Assembly (NCBI GenBank): GCA_963772335.1
Contig: CAVYXF010000003.1
Span: 186,001 to 250,000, forward strand
Length of the DNA: 64,000 nucleotides
Origin: CAVYXF01 sp963772335
GTDB lineage: Bacteria > Pseudomonadota > Alphaproteobacteria > Rhizobiales > Rhodomicrobiaceae
Reading direction: 5' to 3'
Both the position numbers and the translations under genes were made by a program. The notes below the pieces were generated by a model, which had not been told where the DNA came from, searched no databases, and worked only from the letters and a program-made list of their open reading frames with translations. Numbering within the stretch: the first letter of the stretch is position 1; each line of letters opens with the position of its first letter. Positions 36,138-45,532 of the stretch are shown piece after piece.

Positions 36138-37788
36138 TCAGTCATGCATCAGCTCGCGCCCGTACCGGTTCGGCAGGAAGGCGAGCCCGATGATGAACGT
36201 CATCGCAGCCACACCGACGGGATACCACAATCCGTAATAGATGTTGCCCGACGAGGCGGCCATCGCCGTTGCCGCGAGCGGCAGCATCCCACCGAACCAG
36301 CCATTGCCGAGATGGTAGGGCAGCGACATGGACGTATAGCGGACGCGCGTCGGGAAAAGCTCAACCAGCAATGCGGCCATTGGGCCATAGACCATGCAGA
36401 CATAGAGCATCATCACGGTCAGCAGGAAGATGACAATCGGCAGGTTCATCTTGCTCGGATTGGCTTTGGTTGGGTAGCCCGCTGCGTCAAGAGATTGCAG
36501 GACTGCGGCGCCTCTTCCCGCGCTCTCCCAGTCACTAATGGGCTGCTGCGGCGCGGCGCCGATCTGAATAGAACCGGTGCTTCCCGGCACATCGACTATA
36601 CGGAAGGATAACCCAAGCTTGGTGAGATAGTCTTTCGCGCGGTCGCAATCCGAGAAAGTCGACCAGGGACCGACGAGGAAGTGAAACTGGCAGGTCTCGG
36701 TATCGACGGTGAGCGTCACCGGCGTGGTCCGGTGAAAGGCGATCAGGTCCGGGTTTACCGCCCGGGCGAGCCCGTTGAAGATCGGGAAATAGGTGAGCCC
36801 CGCCAATAAACAGCCCGTGAGGATGATCGGTTTTCTGCCGATTGCATCCGAGAGCCAGCCGAAGAAGATGAACAAGGGCGTCGAGATCAGCAGCGCGATC
36901 ATCATCAGCTGATAGGCAAGCTTGTATTCAACTCTAAGCGTAAGCTGCAAGAAATACAGTACATAGAACTGCCCCGTATACCAGACCACGCCCTGTCCTG
37001 CGGTTGCACCGAACAGCGCAAAAAATGCACGCCCTGCATTGGGCATTCGCAGGAAGCTTTCCTCGATCGGCGTGCTGGACAGGCGGCCTGCGGCGCGCAT
37101 GTGCTCATAGAGCGGGGATTCTTTCAGCTGCAGCCGGATATAGGCAGAAAAGACCAGCAGCACGATCGAGATGAGGAAAGGAATCCGCCAGCCCCACTCC
37201 CGGAACTGGTCAGGCGGAATGGCGCTCCGGCAGCCGAGGATCACCAGAAGCGATATCAGAAAGCCGACCGTTGCGGTGGTCTGGATCCACCCCGTTGCAA
37301 GCCCGCGAATGGGAGCGGGGGTGTATTCGGCGACATAGGTCGCCGCTCCGCCATACTCGCCGCCCATCGCAAAGCCCTGCGCAAGCCGCAGCAGCACCAG
37401 CATCAAGGGCGCAAGCCAGCCGATCTGCTCGAAAGAGGGCAGCAGCCCGACGGCGAAGGTCGAGGTGCCCATCAGAACCATGGTGATCAGGAATGCGTAT
37501 TTGCGCCCCATGCGGTCGCCGATGCGGCCAAAAACGATCGCCCCGAACGGACGAATGATAAAGCCCGCCGCATAGGTGGCGAAGGCCGATAAGAGCGGCG
37601 GCGGTGTCGTGACCGGACGGAAAGAACAGCGAGGCGAAGAACGGGGCAAGCGTGGCGTACAGATAAAAATCGTACCACTCGAAGACCGTTCCGAGCGAGG
37701 AGGCGAACACGACCTTGCGGTGTTCGAGAGGACTAACGAAAACCACGGCTGGTCGGCGTGACGGCCGCTCGCCTGCCATATATCGCAT
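36138..37788 (-). CDS. MHS-family metabolite:proton symporter (single-base frameshift near N-terminus)
   Basis: A major facilitator of the metabolite:H+ symporter family. The true N-terminus (VVFASSLGTVFEWYDFYLY, ATLAPFFASLFFP) is in one frame, and the rest (FATYAAGFIIRPFGAIVFGR, IGDRMGRKYAFL, EYGGAATYVAEY) is in another. Removing one base in the GGCGGCGGCGG run at 37594-37606 joins them as GHDTAALLSAFATY, giving 549 residues. A periplasmic insert of about 110 residues with two cysteines lies between late helices, as in other MHS members. Substrates of the family include carboxylates and betaines; not determined here. Confidence 0.85.
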
Positions 37789-38210
37789 GTTCGCTTCCCC
37801 ACCCCATCAGCAGCGCGGGTCGGCGACAGATGCCCGTGCGCTCCTATTCCCGGCGCCCTCTGCCACGCGGGCTGAATTTTTTAATCAACACACTATTGGC
37901 TTCTGTGTCCATCTGCCTACAAATTTATATGCGTGCTGGCATTCACATCCTGGCCGTATCGCTTTTTTCGTTGCCGGCCTGAAGCGCTACGCCGTTTCAC
38001 TGAACGGAAAGGGACCTGGGCACCCGATGCAAGGACGTCATAAAAGCGCCTTGCTGACATAGGATGGCCAGGGGAACTGGGCCTGCTCAACTCTGTTTCT
38101 TTACACAGCAGGAGCACTGCAAAGCCCGCACTCCGGGGTTGTTTGACAAGATCGCGCACCCGGCGGGCTTAACTTGCAAATAACACAACGACAGGCAAAT
38201 ATAGCTGCTG
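37789..38210. other. Intergenic region upstream of ccmC
   Basis: About 420 bp with divergent genes on both sides, so it should contain the promoters of the MHS transporter and of ccmC. A TTGACA at 38143-38148 lies 60 bp before the ccmC start, with a weak TAACTT about 21 bases further. No small gene with a ribosome site was found. Confidence 0.4.
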
Positions 38211-38960
38211 ATGGGAAAATTCGCGACGCTCGCCAACCCGACCTTCTTCATGGGTCTCACTGACCGTGTGCTGCCCTGGCTGGCGGCGGTAACGGCGGCA
38301 CTCTTTGCGATCGGGCTTTACCTCAGCTTCGCCGCTCCGCCGGATTATCAGCAGGGCGAGACCGTGCGCATTATGTTCATTCATGTGCCAGCGGCCTGGC
38401 TCGCCATGTTCTGCTACACGCTGATCGCGATCTCCTCGATTGGTTCGCTGATCTGGCGCCATCCCCTCGCCGACGTTTCGGCCAAAACGGCCGCGCCGAT
38501 CGGAGCGGCCTTCACCTTCCTTGCGCTCCTCACGGGGTCGCTCTGGGGCAAGCCGATGTGGGGCACATACTGGGTGTGGGACGCACGGCTCACCTCGGTG
38601 CTGATCCTTTTCTTCCTCTATCTCGGCCTGATCGCCCTCTGGGACGCGATTGAGGAGCCCTCTCGTGCCGGACGCGCCGCCGCCATCCTGGCCCTTGTCG
38701 GTTTCGTAAACATCCCCATTATTAAATTCTCGGTAGATTGGTGGAATACGCTCCACCAGCCGGCGAGCGTTCTTCGGGTCGGCGGTTCAACCATCGATCC
38801 CAGTCTTCTCATTCCGCTGCTTGTCATGGCGGCCGCCTTCACCAGCCTGTTCATCTGGCTGCATTTGAAGGCGATGCGTGCCGAAATCCTTAAGCGGCGG
38901 GTGGAGGCGATGACAGTAATGAGTGTCAGCCAAGCTGCGGAGCTGAAAGCCGCAGAATAG
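38211..38960 (+). CDS. ccmC: Haem-handling protein CcmC
   Basis: A 249-residue membrane protein with six helices. The conserved tryptophan-rich WWD segment is visible (LWGKPMWGTYWVWDARLTS), and histidines flank it (IMFIHVPAAW and WWNTLHQPASVLR), which hold haem for transfer to CcmE. It is followed after 11 bp by ccmD. In many alphaproteobacteria this gene follows ccmB directly. Confidence 0.96.
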   Translation: MGKFATLANPTFFMGLTDRVLPWLAAVTAALFAIGLYLSFAAPPDYQQGETVRIMFIHVPAAWLAMFCYTLIAISSIGSLIWRHPLADVSAKTAAPIGAAFTFLALLTGSLWGKPMWGTYWVWDARLTSVLILFFLYLGLIALWDAIEEPSRAGRAAAILALVGFVNIPIIKFSVDWWNTLHQPASVLRVGGSTIDPSLLIPLLVMAAAFTSLFIWLHLKAMRAEILKRRVEAMTVMSVSQAAELKAAE

Positions 38961-38971
38961 GAGCATCCGTC

Positions 38972-39154
38972 ATGGATCTAGGACCGCACGCAGCTTTCAT
39001 CTGGACGGCCTATGGCGCAACGGCGCTGGTTGTGACGGCGCTCATCGCCCGCGCCGTGCTCGATGAGCGGCACCAGAAGCGCGTCCTCGCCAAGCTCGAG
39101 GAAAAAGGCATCCGCCGCCGGTCCGTGCGCGGCGCGTCCGACACCACGCGCTAA
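38972..39154 (+). CDS. ccmD: Haem exporter small protein CcmD
   Basis: A 60-residue protein with one membrane helix (FIWTAYGATALVVTALIARA) and a basic C-terminal tail, the standard CcmD layout. CcmD helps release haem-bound CcmE from the CcmABC complex. Its TAA stop overlaps the ATG of ccmG by one base. Confidence 0.9.
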   Translation: MDLGPHAAFIWTAYGATALVVTALIARAVLDERHQKRVLAKLEEKGIRRRSVRGASDTTR

Positions 39155-39759
39155 TGGCAGCCGAAGCCGTTAAGCCCCGATGGCCGAGACTGGCCTTCGC
39201 GGTGCCGCTGGTCATTGTCATTATGCTCGCGGTGCTGTTCGCCGTATCGTTGCGCTCCGGTGACCCTTCGCGGTTGCCTTCGGCCCTGATAGGCAAGCCG
39301 GCACCCACCTTTACCCTTCCTGCTCTTGAGGGTGTTGCCGCCAATGGGCGGGCTATACCCGGCTTCTCGACAGCCGATCTGGCGACCGGCGAGCCAACCG
39401 TGGTGACCGTTTGGGCGTCCTGGTGCGCACCGTGCGTGCAGGAGCAGCCGACCCTCATCGATTTCAAAAACCGCAACAAAGTCCGGCTGTTCGGCATCAA
39501 CTATAAGGACGAGCCGGCGAACGCAAACCGCTTCCTTGCCAGGCTCGGCAATCCGTTCGACGCCATCGGCGCCGACCGTAGCGGTCGCGTGGCGATCGAC
39601 TGGGGCGTCTACGGCGTTCCCGAGACTTATGTCGTGGATGGCAAAGGCCAGATCGTGTTCAAACTCGTCGGCCCGGCGACGTCCGAGGCTCTGGCCAAGC
39701 AGATCCTCCCGGCCATCGAGCAGGCCAAGTCAGCGGCACGCACCGCCACGGGCAGTTAG
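39154..39759 (+). CDS. ccmG: Thiol:disulfide interchange protein for cytochrome c maturation
   Basis: A 201-residue thioredoxin-fold protein anchored by one N-terminal helix (AFAVPLVIVIMLAVLFAVSL). The active site is WASWCAPC with C91 and C94, and the CcmG-type GINYKDEPANANRFL and VYGVPETYVVDG blocks follow. It reduces apocytochrome cysteines in the periplasm before haem attachment. ccmE, ccmF and ccmH are not in the window and must be elsewhere. Confidence 0.94.
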   Translation: MAAEAVKPRWPRLAFAVPLVIVIMLAVLFAVSLRSGDPSRLPSALIGKPAPTFTLPALEGVAANGRAIPGFSTADLATGEPTVVTVWASWCAPCVQEQPTLIDFKNRNKVRLFGINYKDEPANANRFLARLGNPFDAIGADRSGRVAIDWGVYGVPETYVVDGKGQIVFKLVGPATSEALAKQILPAIEQAKSAARTATGS

Positions 39760-39777
39760 CCGATCACGGCGTCGCAA

Positions 39778-39999
39778 TTACAAGCGGTCGAGATTGTCGT
39801 CCCACTCGTTTTCCGGGCGCGGGGGAACATAACGGCCGCGCGGCAGAAAAAACAGAACGAAGATGAGCGGGGGAAACAGAAATGTCGCCGTCGTCCAAAA
39901 GCCTGGATGCCGCCTCTTGCGCGGCGCGATTGTGCCGCCGAGCGCTCCTGCCGCGAGGCCTGCAGCGAGGTAGACCGTAATTGCAAGACCTGCTGGCAT
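39778..39999 (-). CDS. Small two-helix membrane protein
   Basis: A 73-residue protein with helices AITVYLAAGLAAGALGGTIA and WTTATFLFPPLIFVLFFLP and a charged C-terminus (RPENEWDDNLDRL). The first helix ends in a basic RKRRHPGFW turn. It is convergent with ccmG and has no recognised family. Confidence 0.6.
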   Translation of the reverse strand: MPAGLAITVYLAAGLAAGALGGTIAPRKRRHPGFWTTATFLFPPLIFVLFFLPRGRYVPPRPENEWDDNLDRL

Positions 40000-40129
40000 G
40001 ACCAGCCTCCAATCCCCTCAGTGCTTACTTCCTATTAAGGATGAACTGCACACATTACCATAGTCCGCCGACCGCAAGCGGCTGACGAAAGCATTTGTAA
40101 GCAACCTGTTCATAGCCATATAACCGCGT

Positions 40130-40990
40130 ATGTTTAACCGCACGCTGCCTTTTCGGAAGATGAACGGGCTCGGCAATGACTTCGCCGTGCTCGACGCGCG
40201 CGACTTCGCAATCAGCTTGGGCGTGGACGCAGCGCGGCTTCTTGCCGACCGGCAGAATGGCGTGGGCTGCGATCAGATCATCATTCTGGAGCCCTCGGCC
40301 CGGGCCGACGTGTTCATGCGCATTCTCAATGCGGACGGTTCGGAGGCCGGCGCTTGCGGCAATGCGACGCGCTGCGTCGCAGGCCTGCTTGCGGGAGAGC
40401 TCCACCGTGATGCGATCGCCATCGAGACGGCGGGTGGGCTTTTGCAATCGAATGTCCATTTCGACGGCCGTGTAACGGTCGATATGGGCAAGCCGCGCTT
40501 TGACTGGCGCGATATCCCCCTTGCACGTCCCGTCGCTGACCCCCGCGCCATCGATTTCAGCGTTACGACGCCTGCCGGCGTGCTCGCTGAGCCGAGTGTC
40601 GCGAATGTCGGCAATCCCCATTGCATTTTCTGGGTCGCGGATCTGGACGCCTATGACCTCGCCGAGATCGGTCCGCGTGTCGAGCACGATCCCCTGTTTC
40701 CCGACCGCGTAAATGTTTCGCTTGCGCAAATCCTGTCACGGGACAGCATTAAATTGCGGGTGTGGGAGCGCGGTGCTGGCCTGACGCAGGCCTGCGGCAC
40801 TGCCGCTTGCGCGGCCGGCGCTGCCGGGGCATATCGCGGCCTCACCAAACGGTCGGTCGATGTGGCGCTGCCGGGCGGTGTGCTGGGCATCGAATGGCGA
40901 GAGGCCGATGGTCACATTCTGATGACCGGCCCTTGGACTTTGGACTACGAAGGCGTGTTCGAGCTGGACGAGCCGGCGCCAGCACAATAA
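40130..40990 (+). CDS. dapF: Diaminopimelate epimerase
   Basis: A 286-residue enzyme that converts LL- to meso-diaminopimelate for lysine and peptidoglycan synthesis. The two catalytic cysteines are C76 in EAGACGNATRC and C222 in LTQACGTAACAAG, and the N-terminal MNGLGNDFAVLD is typical. A short frame extending into it from another phase is a shadow. mtaB begins 17 bp after its stop and ftsY follows, so dapF-mtaB-ftsY look like one operon, a gene order also seen in other alphaproteobacteria. Confidence 0.96.
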   Translation: MFNRTLPFRKMNGLGNDFAVLDARDFAISLGVDAARLLADRQNGVGCDQIIILEPSARADVFMRILNADGSEAGACGNATRCVAGLLAGELHRDAIAIETAGGLLQSNVHFDGRVTVDMGKPRFDWRDIPLARPVADPRAIDFSVTTPAGVLAEPSVANVGNPHCIFWVADLDAYDLAEIGPRVEHDPLFPDRVNVSLAQILSRDSIKLRVWERGAGLTQACGTAACAAGAAGAYRGLTKRSVDVALPGGVLGIEWREADGHILMTGPWTLDYEGVFELDEPAPAQ

Positions 40991-41007
40991 CCAGAAGCAA
41001 AACGGAC

Positions 41008-42261
41008 ATGAACGAGCCGCGTATCATCACCTTCGGCTGCCGCCTCAATATTTATGAAAGCGAGGCGATGGCGGAGCATGCGCGCGCCGCAAATCTCTCC
41101 GACACCATCATCGTCAACACTTGCGCCGTGACAGCGGAAGCCGTGCGACAGGCGCGCCAGGCTATCCGTAAGGCACGGCGGGAAAATCCAGGAGCACGCA
41201 TCGTGGTGACGGGCTGCGCTGCTCAAGTCCAGCCCGCCACTTTCGCCGCGATGGCGGAAGTCGATCACGTGATCGGCAATGACGAGAAGATGCGCGGGCC
41301 AACCTTCGAGGCGCTGGCCAGCGGCGAGAGCGAGCGCGTCCGTGTCAACGACATCATGTCGGTGCGCGAGACGGCGCATCATCTGGTCGGCGGCTTCTCC
41401 AGCGTGCGCGCCTATGTTCAGATCCAGAATGGCTGCGATCACCGCTGCACCTTCTGCATCATCCCTTTCGGCCGCGGCCCTTCGCGCTCGGTGCCGGCCG
41501 GCGAGGTGGTCGCGCAGGTGCGCGCGCTCACCGAGCGCGGTCACCGCGAGGTGGTGCTGACCGGCGTCGACATCACCGCCTATGGCGCTGACCTTCCCGG
41601 CGACCTGACGCTTGGACGCTTGGTACGCAAAATCCTCAAGCTGGTTCCGGAATTGCCGCGGCTTCGCCTCTCTTCGATCGATACTATCGAGGCGGACGAC
41701 GCGCTAATGGCGGCGCTCGCCGAGGAGCCGCGCCTGATGCCGCATTTGCATCTTTCGCTCCAGGCCGGGGACGACATGATCCTGAAGCGCATGAAGCGGC
41801 GGCATTCGCGCGCCCAGGCGGTCGCGTTCTGCGCTGAGGCACGCCGGCTGCGGCCAGATGTGGCGTTCGGCGCCGACATCATTGCCGGCTTTCCGACCGA
41901 GACCGAGGCGATGTTCGCCAATTCGCTCGCGATGGTTGAGGATTGCGGGCTGACATTTCTGCACGTCTTTCCGTTCTCCCCGCGCCCCGGAACCCCGGCG
42001 GCGCGCATGCCGCAAGTCGAGCGGCCGCTCATTAAGGACCGGTCAGAGCGCCTGCGGGCTGCCGGCAACGCTGCGATGCAGACCTTCCTGTCGTCCTGCC
42101 AGGGCCGGCGGATCGAGGTGCTGATGGAAAAGCATCACGCCGGCCGCACGCCGCATTTCGCCGAGATCCTGCTCGACCGACCCGCTCCGCCTGGCAGCAT
42201 TGTTGCAGCCTCCGTCACGGGCCATGACGGCGGACGGCTGGTGGGAGCTGCTCTGTCGTGA
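41008..42261 (+). CDS. mtaB: tRNA N6-threonylcarbamoyladenosine methylthiotransferase (MtaB)
   Basis: A 417-residue radical SAM methylthiotransferase. The N-terminal cluster cysteines are C11, C39 and C70 and the radical SAM triad is C143, C147 and C150 in NGCDHRCTFC. A C-terminal TRAM-like domain follows. MtaB adds a methylthio group to t6A at position 37 of tRNAs reading ANN codons. The ATG at 41008 (MNEPRIITFGCRLN) is chosen over a longer frame that starts inside dapF. Its TGA overlaps the GTG start of ftsY. Confidence 0.93.
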   Translation: MNEPRIITFGCRLNIYESEAMAEHARAANLSDTIIVNTCAVTAEAVRQARQAIRKARRENPGARIVVTGCAAQVQPATFAAMAEVDHVIGNDEKMRGPTFEALASGESERVRVNDIMSVRETAHHLVGGFSSVRAYVQIQNGCDHRCTFCIIPFGRGPSRSVPAGEVVAQVRALTERGHREVVLTGVDITAYGADLPGDLTLGRLVRKILKLVPELPRLRLSSIDTIEADDALMAALAEEPRLMPHLHLSLQAGDDMILKRMKRRHSRAQAVAFCAEARRLRPDVAFGADIIAGFPTETEAMFANSLAMVEDCGLTFLHVFPFSPRPGTPAARMPQVERPLIKDRSERLRAAGNAAMQTFLSSCQGRRIEVLMEKHHAGRTPHFAEILLDRPAPPGSIVAASVTGHDGGRLVGAALS

Positions 42262-43424
42262 GCGAGCTTGAATCCAAAGTCCGCGGCATGTTTGGCCGCC
42301 TCTTCCGAGGCGAGGAGTCCAAGCCTGCACCGCAGGAAGAACCGAAGCCCGCATTGCACGAGGAGCCGAAGCCGGAAACGGCGGAGGAGACTCCTGTTAC
42401 GTCGCCCCCTGCCCCCGCCGCCGTTGTAGCGCCGCCTCCTGCCCCAAAGTCCGTTGCAGCGCCTCCGCCACCTTCGACAGCGCTCGAGCCCGAGCCTGCC
42501 GCACAGCCGAAGCGCAACTGGTTCGACCGGCTGCGGTCCGGCTTGTCAAAGACCTCCAACAAGCTCACCGAAGGCATCACCGGCGTCTTCACCAAGCGCA
42601 AGCTCGATGCGGCGATGCTGGAGGAGCTGGAGGACCTGCTGATCCAGGCCGATCTCGGCATCGACACGGCTTCCCGCGTCAGCGACGCCCTCTCGGTGGG
42701 GCGGTTCAACAAGGACATCACGCCAGAAGAGGTGAAGGCGGTGCTGGCGGAGGAGGTCGAGAAAATCCTTCGCCCTGTCGCAACGCCGCTCGACGTCGAG
42801 AGCAGCCACCGTCCGCATGTCATCCTCGTCGTCGGGGTCAACGGCACCGGCAAGACCACCACCATCGGCAAGCTGGCCCGCAACTTCACGGCTGAGGGTA
42901 AGAAGGTGATGCTGGCCGCCGGCGACACATTTCGCGCCGCCGCGATCGAACAGCTCAAGATCTGGGGCGAGCGCACCGCCTCGCCCGTCGTCGCGGCCGA
43001 AATCGGCGCCGATGCTGCGGGCGTCACGTTCGATGCCCTGCGGCGTGCGCGCGAAGAAAACCGCGATATTCTCGTCATCGACACGGCGGGCCGCCTGCAG
43101 AACAAGGCCAATCTGATGGCCGAGCTGGAAAAGATCGTCCGTGTGATCAAGAAGTTTGATGCTTCCGCGCCTCACGCCGTATTGCTTACGCTTGATGCCA
43201 CGACCGGTCAAAATGCCCTTAACCAGGTGGAAATATTCAGGCAGACTGCTGGGGTGACTGGCCTTATCATGACCAAGCTGGATGGCACCGCCCGAGGAGG
43301 CATTTTGGTCGCGATCGCGGCGAAATACGGGTTGCCTGTTCATGCCATCGGCGTCGGGGAATCAGCGGAGGACCTTCAGCCTTTTGACGCGCGCGATTTC
43401 GCGCGTGCTATTGCCGGACTTTGA
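42258..43424 (+). CDS. ftsY: Signal recognition particle receptor FtsY
   Basis: A 388-residue SRP-type GTPase that docks ribosome-SRP complexes at the membrane. Residues 1-85 are a proline- and glutamate-rich acidic domain, then the N domain (about 87-175) and G domain. G1 is GVNGTGKTTT (192-201), G3 region VIDTAGRLQ, and TKLDGTARGG near the end. Start at a GTG overlapping the mtaB stop. Confidence 0.96.
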   Translation: MSELESKVRGMFGRLFRGEESKPAPQEEPKPALHEEPKPETAEETPVTSPPAPAAVVAPPPAPKSVAAPPPPSTALEPEPAAQPKRNWFDRLRSGLSKTSNKLTEGITGVFTKRKLDAAMLEELEDLLIQADLGIDTASRVSDALSVGRFNKDITPEEVKAVLAEEVEKILRPVATPLDVESSHRPHVILVVGVNGTGKTTTIGKLARNFTAEGKKVMLAAGDTFRAAAIEQLKIWGERTASPVVAAEIGADAAGVTFDALRRAREENRDILVIDTAGRLQNKANLMAELEKIVRVIKKFDASAPHAVLLTLDATTGQNALNQVEIFRQTAGVTGLIMTKLDGTARGGILVAIAAKYGLPVHAIGVGESAEDLQPFDARDFARAIAGL

Positions 43425-43444
43425 TCAGAAACAAGGGAAACGCT

Positions 43445-44077
43445 GTGCTCAAAGGGTATTCGTCATCTGCCAAGCTGGTGTTTAAGCTCATTCTGGAATT
43501 CTTGCCGCTGGCATTGTTCTTTCTCGCGAGCACGGAATACGGCTTTTGGGTGAGCACGGCGGTGATGATGGTGGCGACAGTGATCTCGCTGATCGCCACG
43601 TGGATATTGTTCCGGCAGCTGGCGCTGATGGCGATTATCACCGCAATCACCGGGTTTCTTGCCGGCGGGGTGACCCTCATCGCAGACAACCCGATGTATG
43701 TGCAGATGAAGCCGACCATCGTCGGTGGCGTGTTTGCTGTGATCCTGCTCACCGGTCTCGTCTCCGAGAGGCCGCTGTTCAAAGTTCTCCTGGGACAGAA
43801 CCTGCATTTGACGGAAAAGGGTTGGCGCGTCCTGACCCTGCTGTGGTTCGCCTATTTCGTCTTCATATCCGGGCTGAATGAGTTCATCTGGCGAAATTAC
43901 AGCTGGGAGTTTTGGGCGGCATTCAAGGCTTTCGGCCTGATGCCGCTGACCGTCGTCTATGCGCTCCCGCAAACGCTGCTCCTGCGCAGATACCGCCTGC
44001 CCGACGCTGAGCCGCTGTTCGGCTATGGCCTGAGCTCCGCCAAGCAGCCCGTCTCTGCCGCCCGTCAACTCAGCTGA
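43445..44077 (+). CDS. yciB: YciB-family inner membrane septation protein, copy 1
   Basis: A 210-residue protein with about five to six membrane helices. The YciB/IspZ pattern LILEFLPLALFFLASTEYGF and the MKPTIVGGVFAVILLTG block followed by EKGWRVLTLLWFAYFVF and GLNEFIWRNYSWEFWAAFKA are all present. Start placed at the GTG at 43445 after AAGGGAAA; a TTG 24 bases earlier overlaps the ftsY stop. Members are linked to cell envelope integrity and division. A second, shorter family member follows directly. Confidence 0.9.
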   Translation: MLKGYSSSAKLVFKLILEFLPLALFFLASTEYGFWVSTAVMMVATVISLIATWILFRQLALMAIITAITGFLAGGVTLIADNPMYVQMKPTIVGGVFAVILLTGLVSERPLFKVLLGQNLHLTEKGWRVLTLLWFAYFVFISGLNEFIWRNYSWEFWAAFKAFGLMPLTVVYALPQTLLLRRYRLPDAEPLFGYGLSSAKQPVSAARQLS

Positions 44078-44089
44078 GGCGAGGTGCGG

Positions 44090-44653
44090 ATGAAAGGGCT
44101 CACCAAACTTGCGCTGGAAGCCGGACCGGTTGCTGTTTTCTTCATCGTGAACAGCAGATACGGCATCTTCAACGCGACCGGCGTATTCATGGTGGTCACC
44201 CTTGCGGCCCTACTCGGCAGCATTGCGCTGTTCCGCCGGGTGCCGATCATGCCGCTCGTCACCGCCGCCTGCGTTTTGGTGTTCGGCGGTTTGACCCTTT
44301 ATCTCCAGAATGAAACTTTCATCAAAATGAAGCCGACCTTCGTCAATCTGCTGTTCGCGGCGGCTCTGGGCATTGGTCTCTTGTTCAACCGCCCGCTCAT
44401 GAAGATCGCCCTGGGCGAGGTCATTCACCTGCGCGATGAAGGCTGGCGCATTCTCACCCTCCGCTGGACCGGGTTTTTCATTGTGCTCGCAATTCTAAAC
44501 GAGATCGTCTGGCGTCTCTTCTCGACAGAGAGCTGGGCCGCTTTCAAGTTATTCGGCGTGCTGCCCATTTCGATGCTGTTCATGATGAGTCAGGTGGGAC
44601 TATTGCAGAAATATCAGTTGCAACACAAACCTGCAGAGCCAGCCGAAAAATAA
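44090..44653 (+). CDS. YciB-family inner membrane septation protein, copy 2
   Basis: A 187-residue paralogue of the preceding gene with the same block order: LALEAGPVAVFFIVNSRYGI, FIKMKPTFVNLLFAAALGIG, DEGWRILTLRWTGFFIVLA and LNEIVWRLFSTESWAAFKLF. The gap is 12 bp. The two copies are clearly diverged, which points to an old tandem duplication rather than a recent one. Start at the ATG at 44090; a GTG six bases upstream is also possible. Confidence 0.87.
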   Translation: MKGLTKLALEAGPVAVFFIVNSRYGIFNATGVFMVVTLAALLGSIALFRRVPIMPLVTAACVLVFGGLTLYLQNETFIKMKPTFVNLLFAAALGIGLLFNRPLMKIALGEVIHLRDEGWRILTLRWTGFFIVLAILNEIVWRLFSTESWAAFKLFGVLPISMLFMMSQVGLLQKYQLQHKPAEPAEK

Positions 44654-44861
44654 TTTTGTCTACTAGAGCCATAGCCCACGCTAATTCGTATCCATAACCG
44701 TATCTAATGCGTAAAATAGGAAAGCTTCCGGCCCGCGCGGGATTGGGAGGGGGTGCCTTTGTGGCAAAATTTTGCTGAACCGGACGTGGCAGACGGCTGC
44801 CCAACTTTTATTTTGGTCGAATTCACTGCCTTGGACGCAATAATGAAAAGGGATACTAGCT

Positions 44862-45368
44862 GTGGCCGCAAACATCGGCTCGAATAAGAAGACGGACCTT
44901 TCTGCGTCTGATGCGGACGCGACGGTCACACCTCTCAGGCCTTCGGCAACGCATCTCATTCACCGTGCTGAGCAATGCGCTACCGATCTGTTCGCCCGCC
45001 TCACACCCAAGGACCTGCTCACACCGCGTCAATATGCAATTCTGGTTGCGATCGATGAGCATGCGGGGGTTAGCCAGACGGGCCTTGTGGCAAGGACGGG
45101 CATCGATCGCTCGACGCTCGCCGACATCGTCAAGCGCATGATCGAGAAGGGCTTGGTGCAGCGTCAGCGCACGTCCGAGGATGCGCGCACCTATGCCGTC
45201 CGGCTGACCCGTAAGGGTGCGAGCGCACTGCGCAAGATGCGCCCCTATGCCGAAGAGGTGGACCGCCGGATTTTGCAGTCCGTCCCGGAGGAGAAACGCA
45301 ATCTGTTCCTCGACGTGCTCAACCACCTGGTGCAGAACCTAGCCAGCCCGGCTAACGGCGCACAATAG
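44862..45368 (+). CDS. MarR-family transcriptional regulator
   Basis: A 168-residue regulator with a winged helix-turn-helix. The core is LTPRQYAILVAIDEHAGVSQ, TGLVARTGIDRSTLADIVKR and the wing RTSEDARTYAVRLTRKG. The start is a GTG with AGGGA upstream. The DNA-recognition helix is intact. It stands alone, with the radC-map pair convergent, so its target is not indicated. Confidence 0.9.
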   Translation: MAANIGSNKKTDLSASDADATVTPLRPSATHLIHRAEQCATDLFARLTPKDLLTPRQYAILVAIDEHAGVSQTGLVARTGIDRSTLADIVKRMIEKGLVQRQRTSEDARTYAVRLTRKGASALRKMRPYAEEVDRRILQSVPEEKRNLFLDVLNHLVQNLASPANGAQ

Positions 45369-45411
45369 GAGCTTTTGCTGCCGCTTGCGAGGGTGGCTCG
45401 ACACGTCGTGC

Positions 45412-45519
45412 TGTCATCCCCGCGGAGATCCAGTAAAGACGAAAAGCCTTAGCGTGTCCTGGATTCCCCCTTAGGTGGGAATGACACAGCGCGATAAGCT
45501 GTGTCGGCCTATTTCCATC
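45412..45519. repeat. Short dispersed repeat, copy 2, with palindrome
   Basis: TGTCATCCCCGCGGAGATCCAG (from 45412) pairs imperfectly with CTGGATTCCCCCTTAGGTGGGAATGACA (to 45486), a hairpin repeat of a kind spread through many proteobacterial genomes. It is followed by GCTGTGTCGGCCTATTTCCATC at 45498-45519, matching the motif pair at 30036-30080. It lies in the gap between the convergent MarR and radC genes and may act as a weak bidirectional terminator. Confidence 0.65.
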
Positions 45520-45532
45520 TAAATGCCGCGAC

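Noticed and set aside
40762..41007. N-terminal extension of mtaB inside dapF
   Set aside because: Family members begin with the ITFGCRLN segment; the extension is a shadow of dapF.
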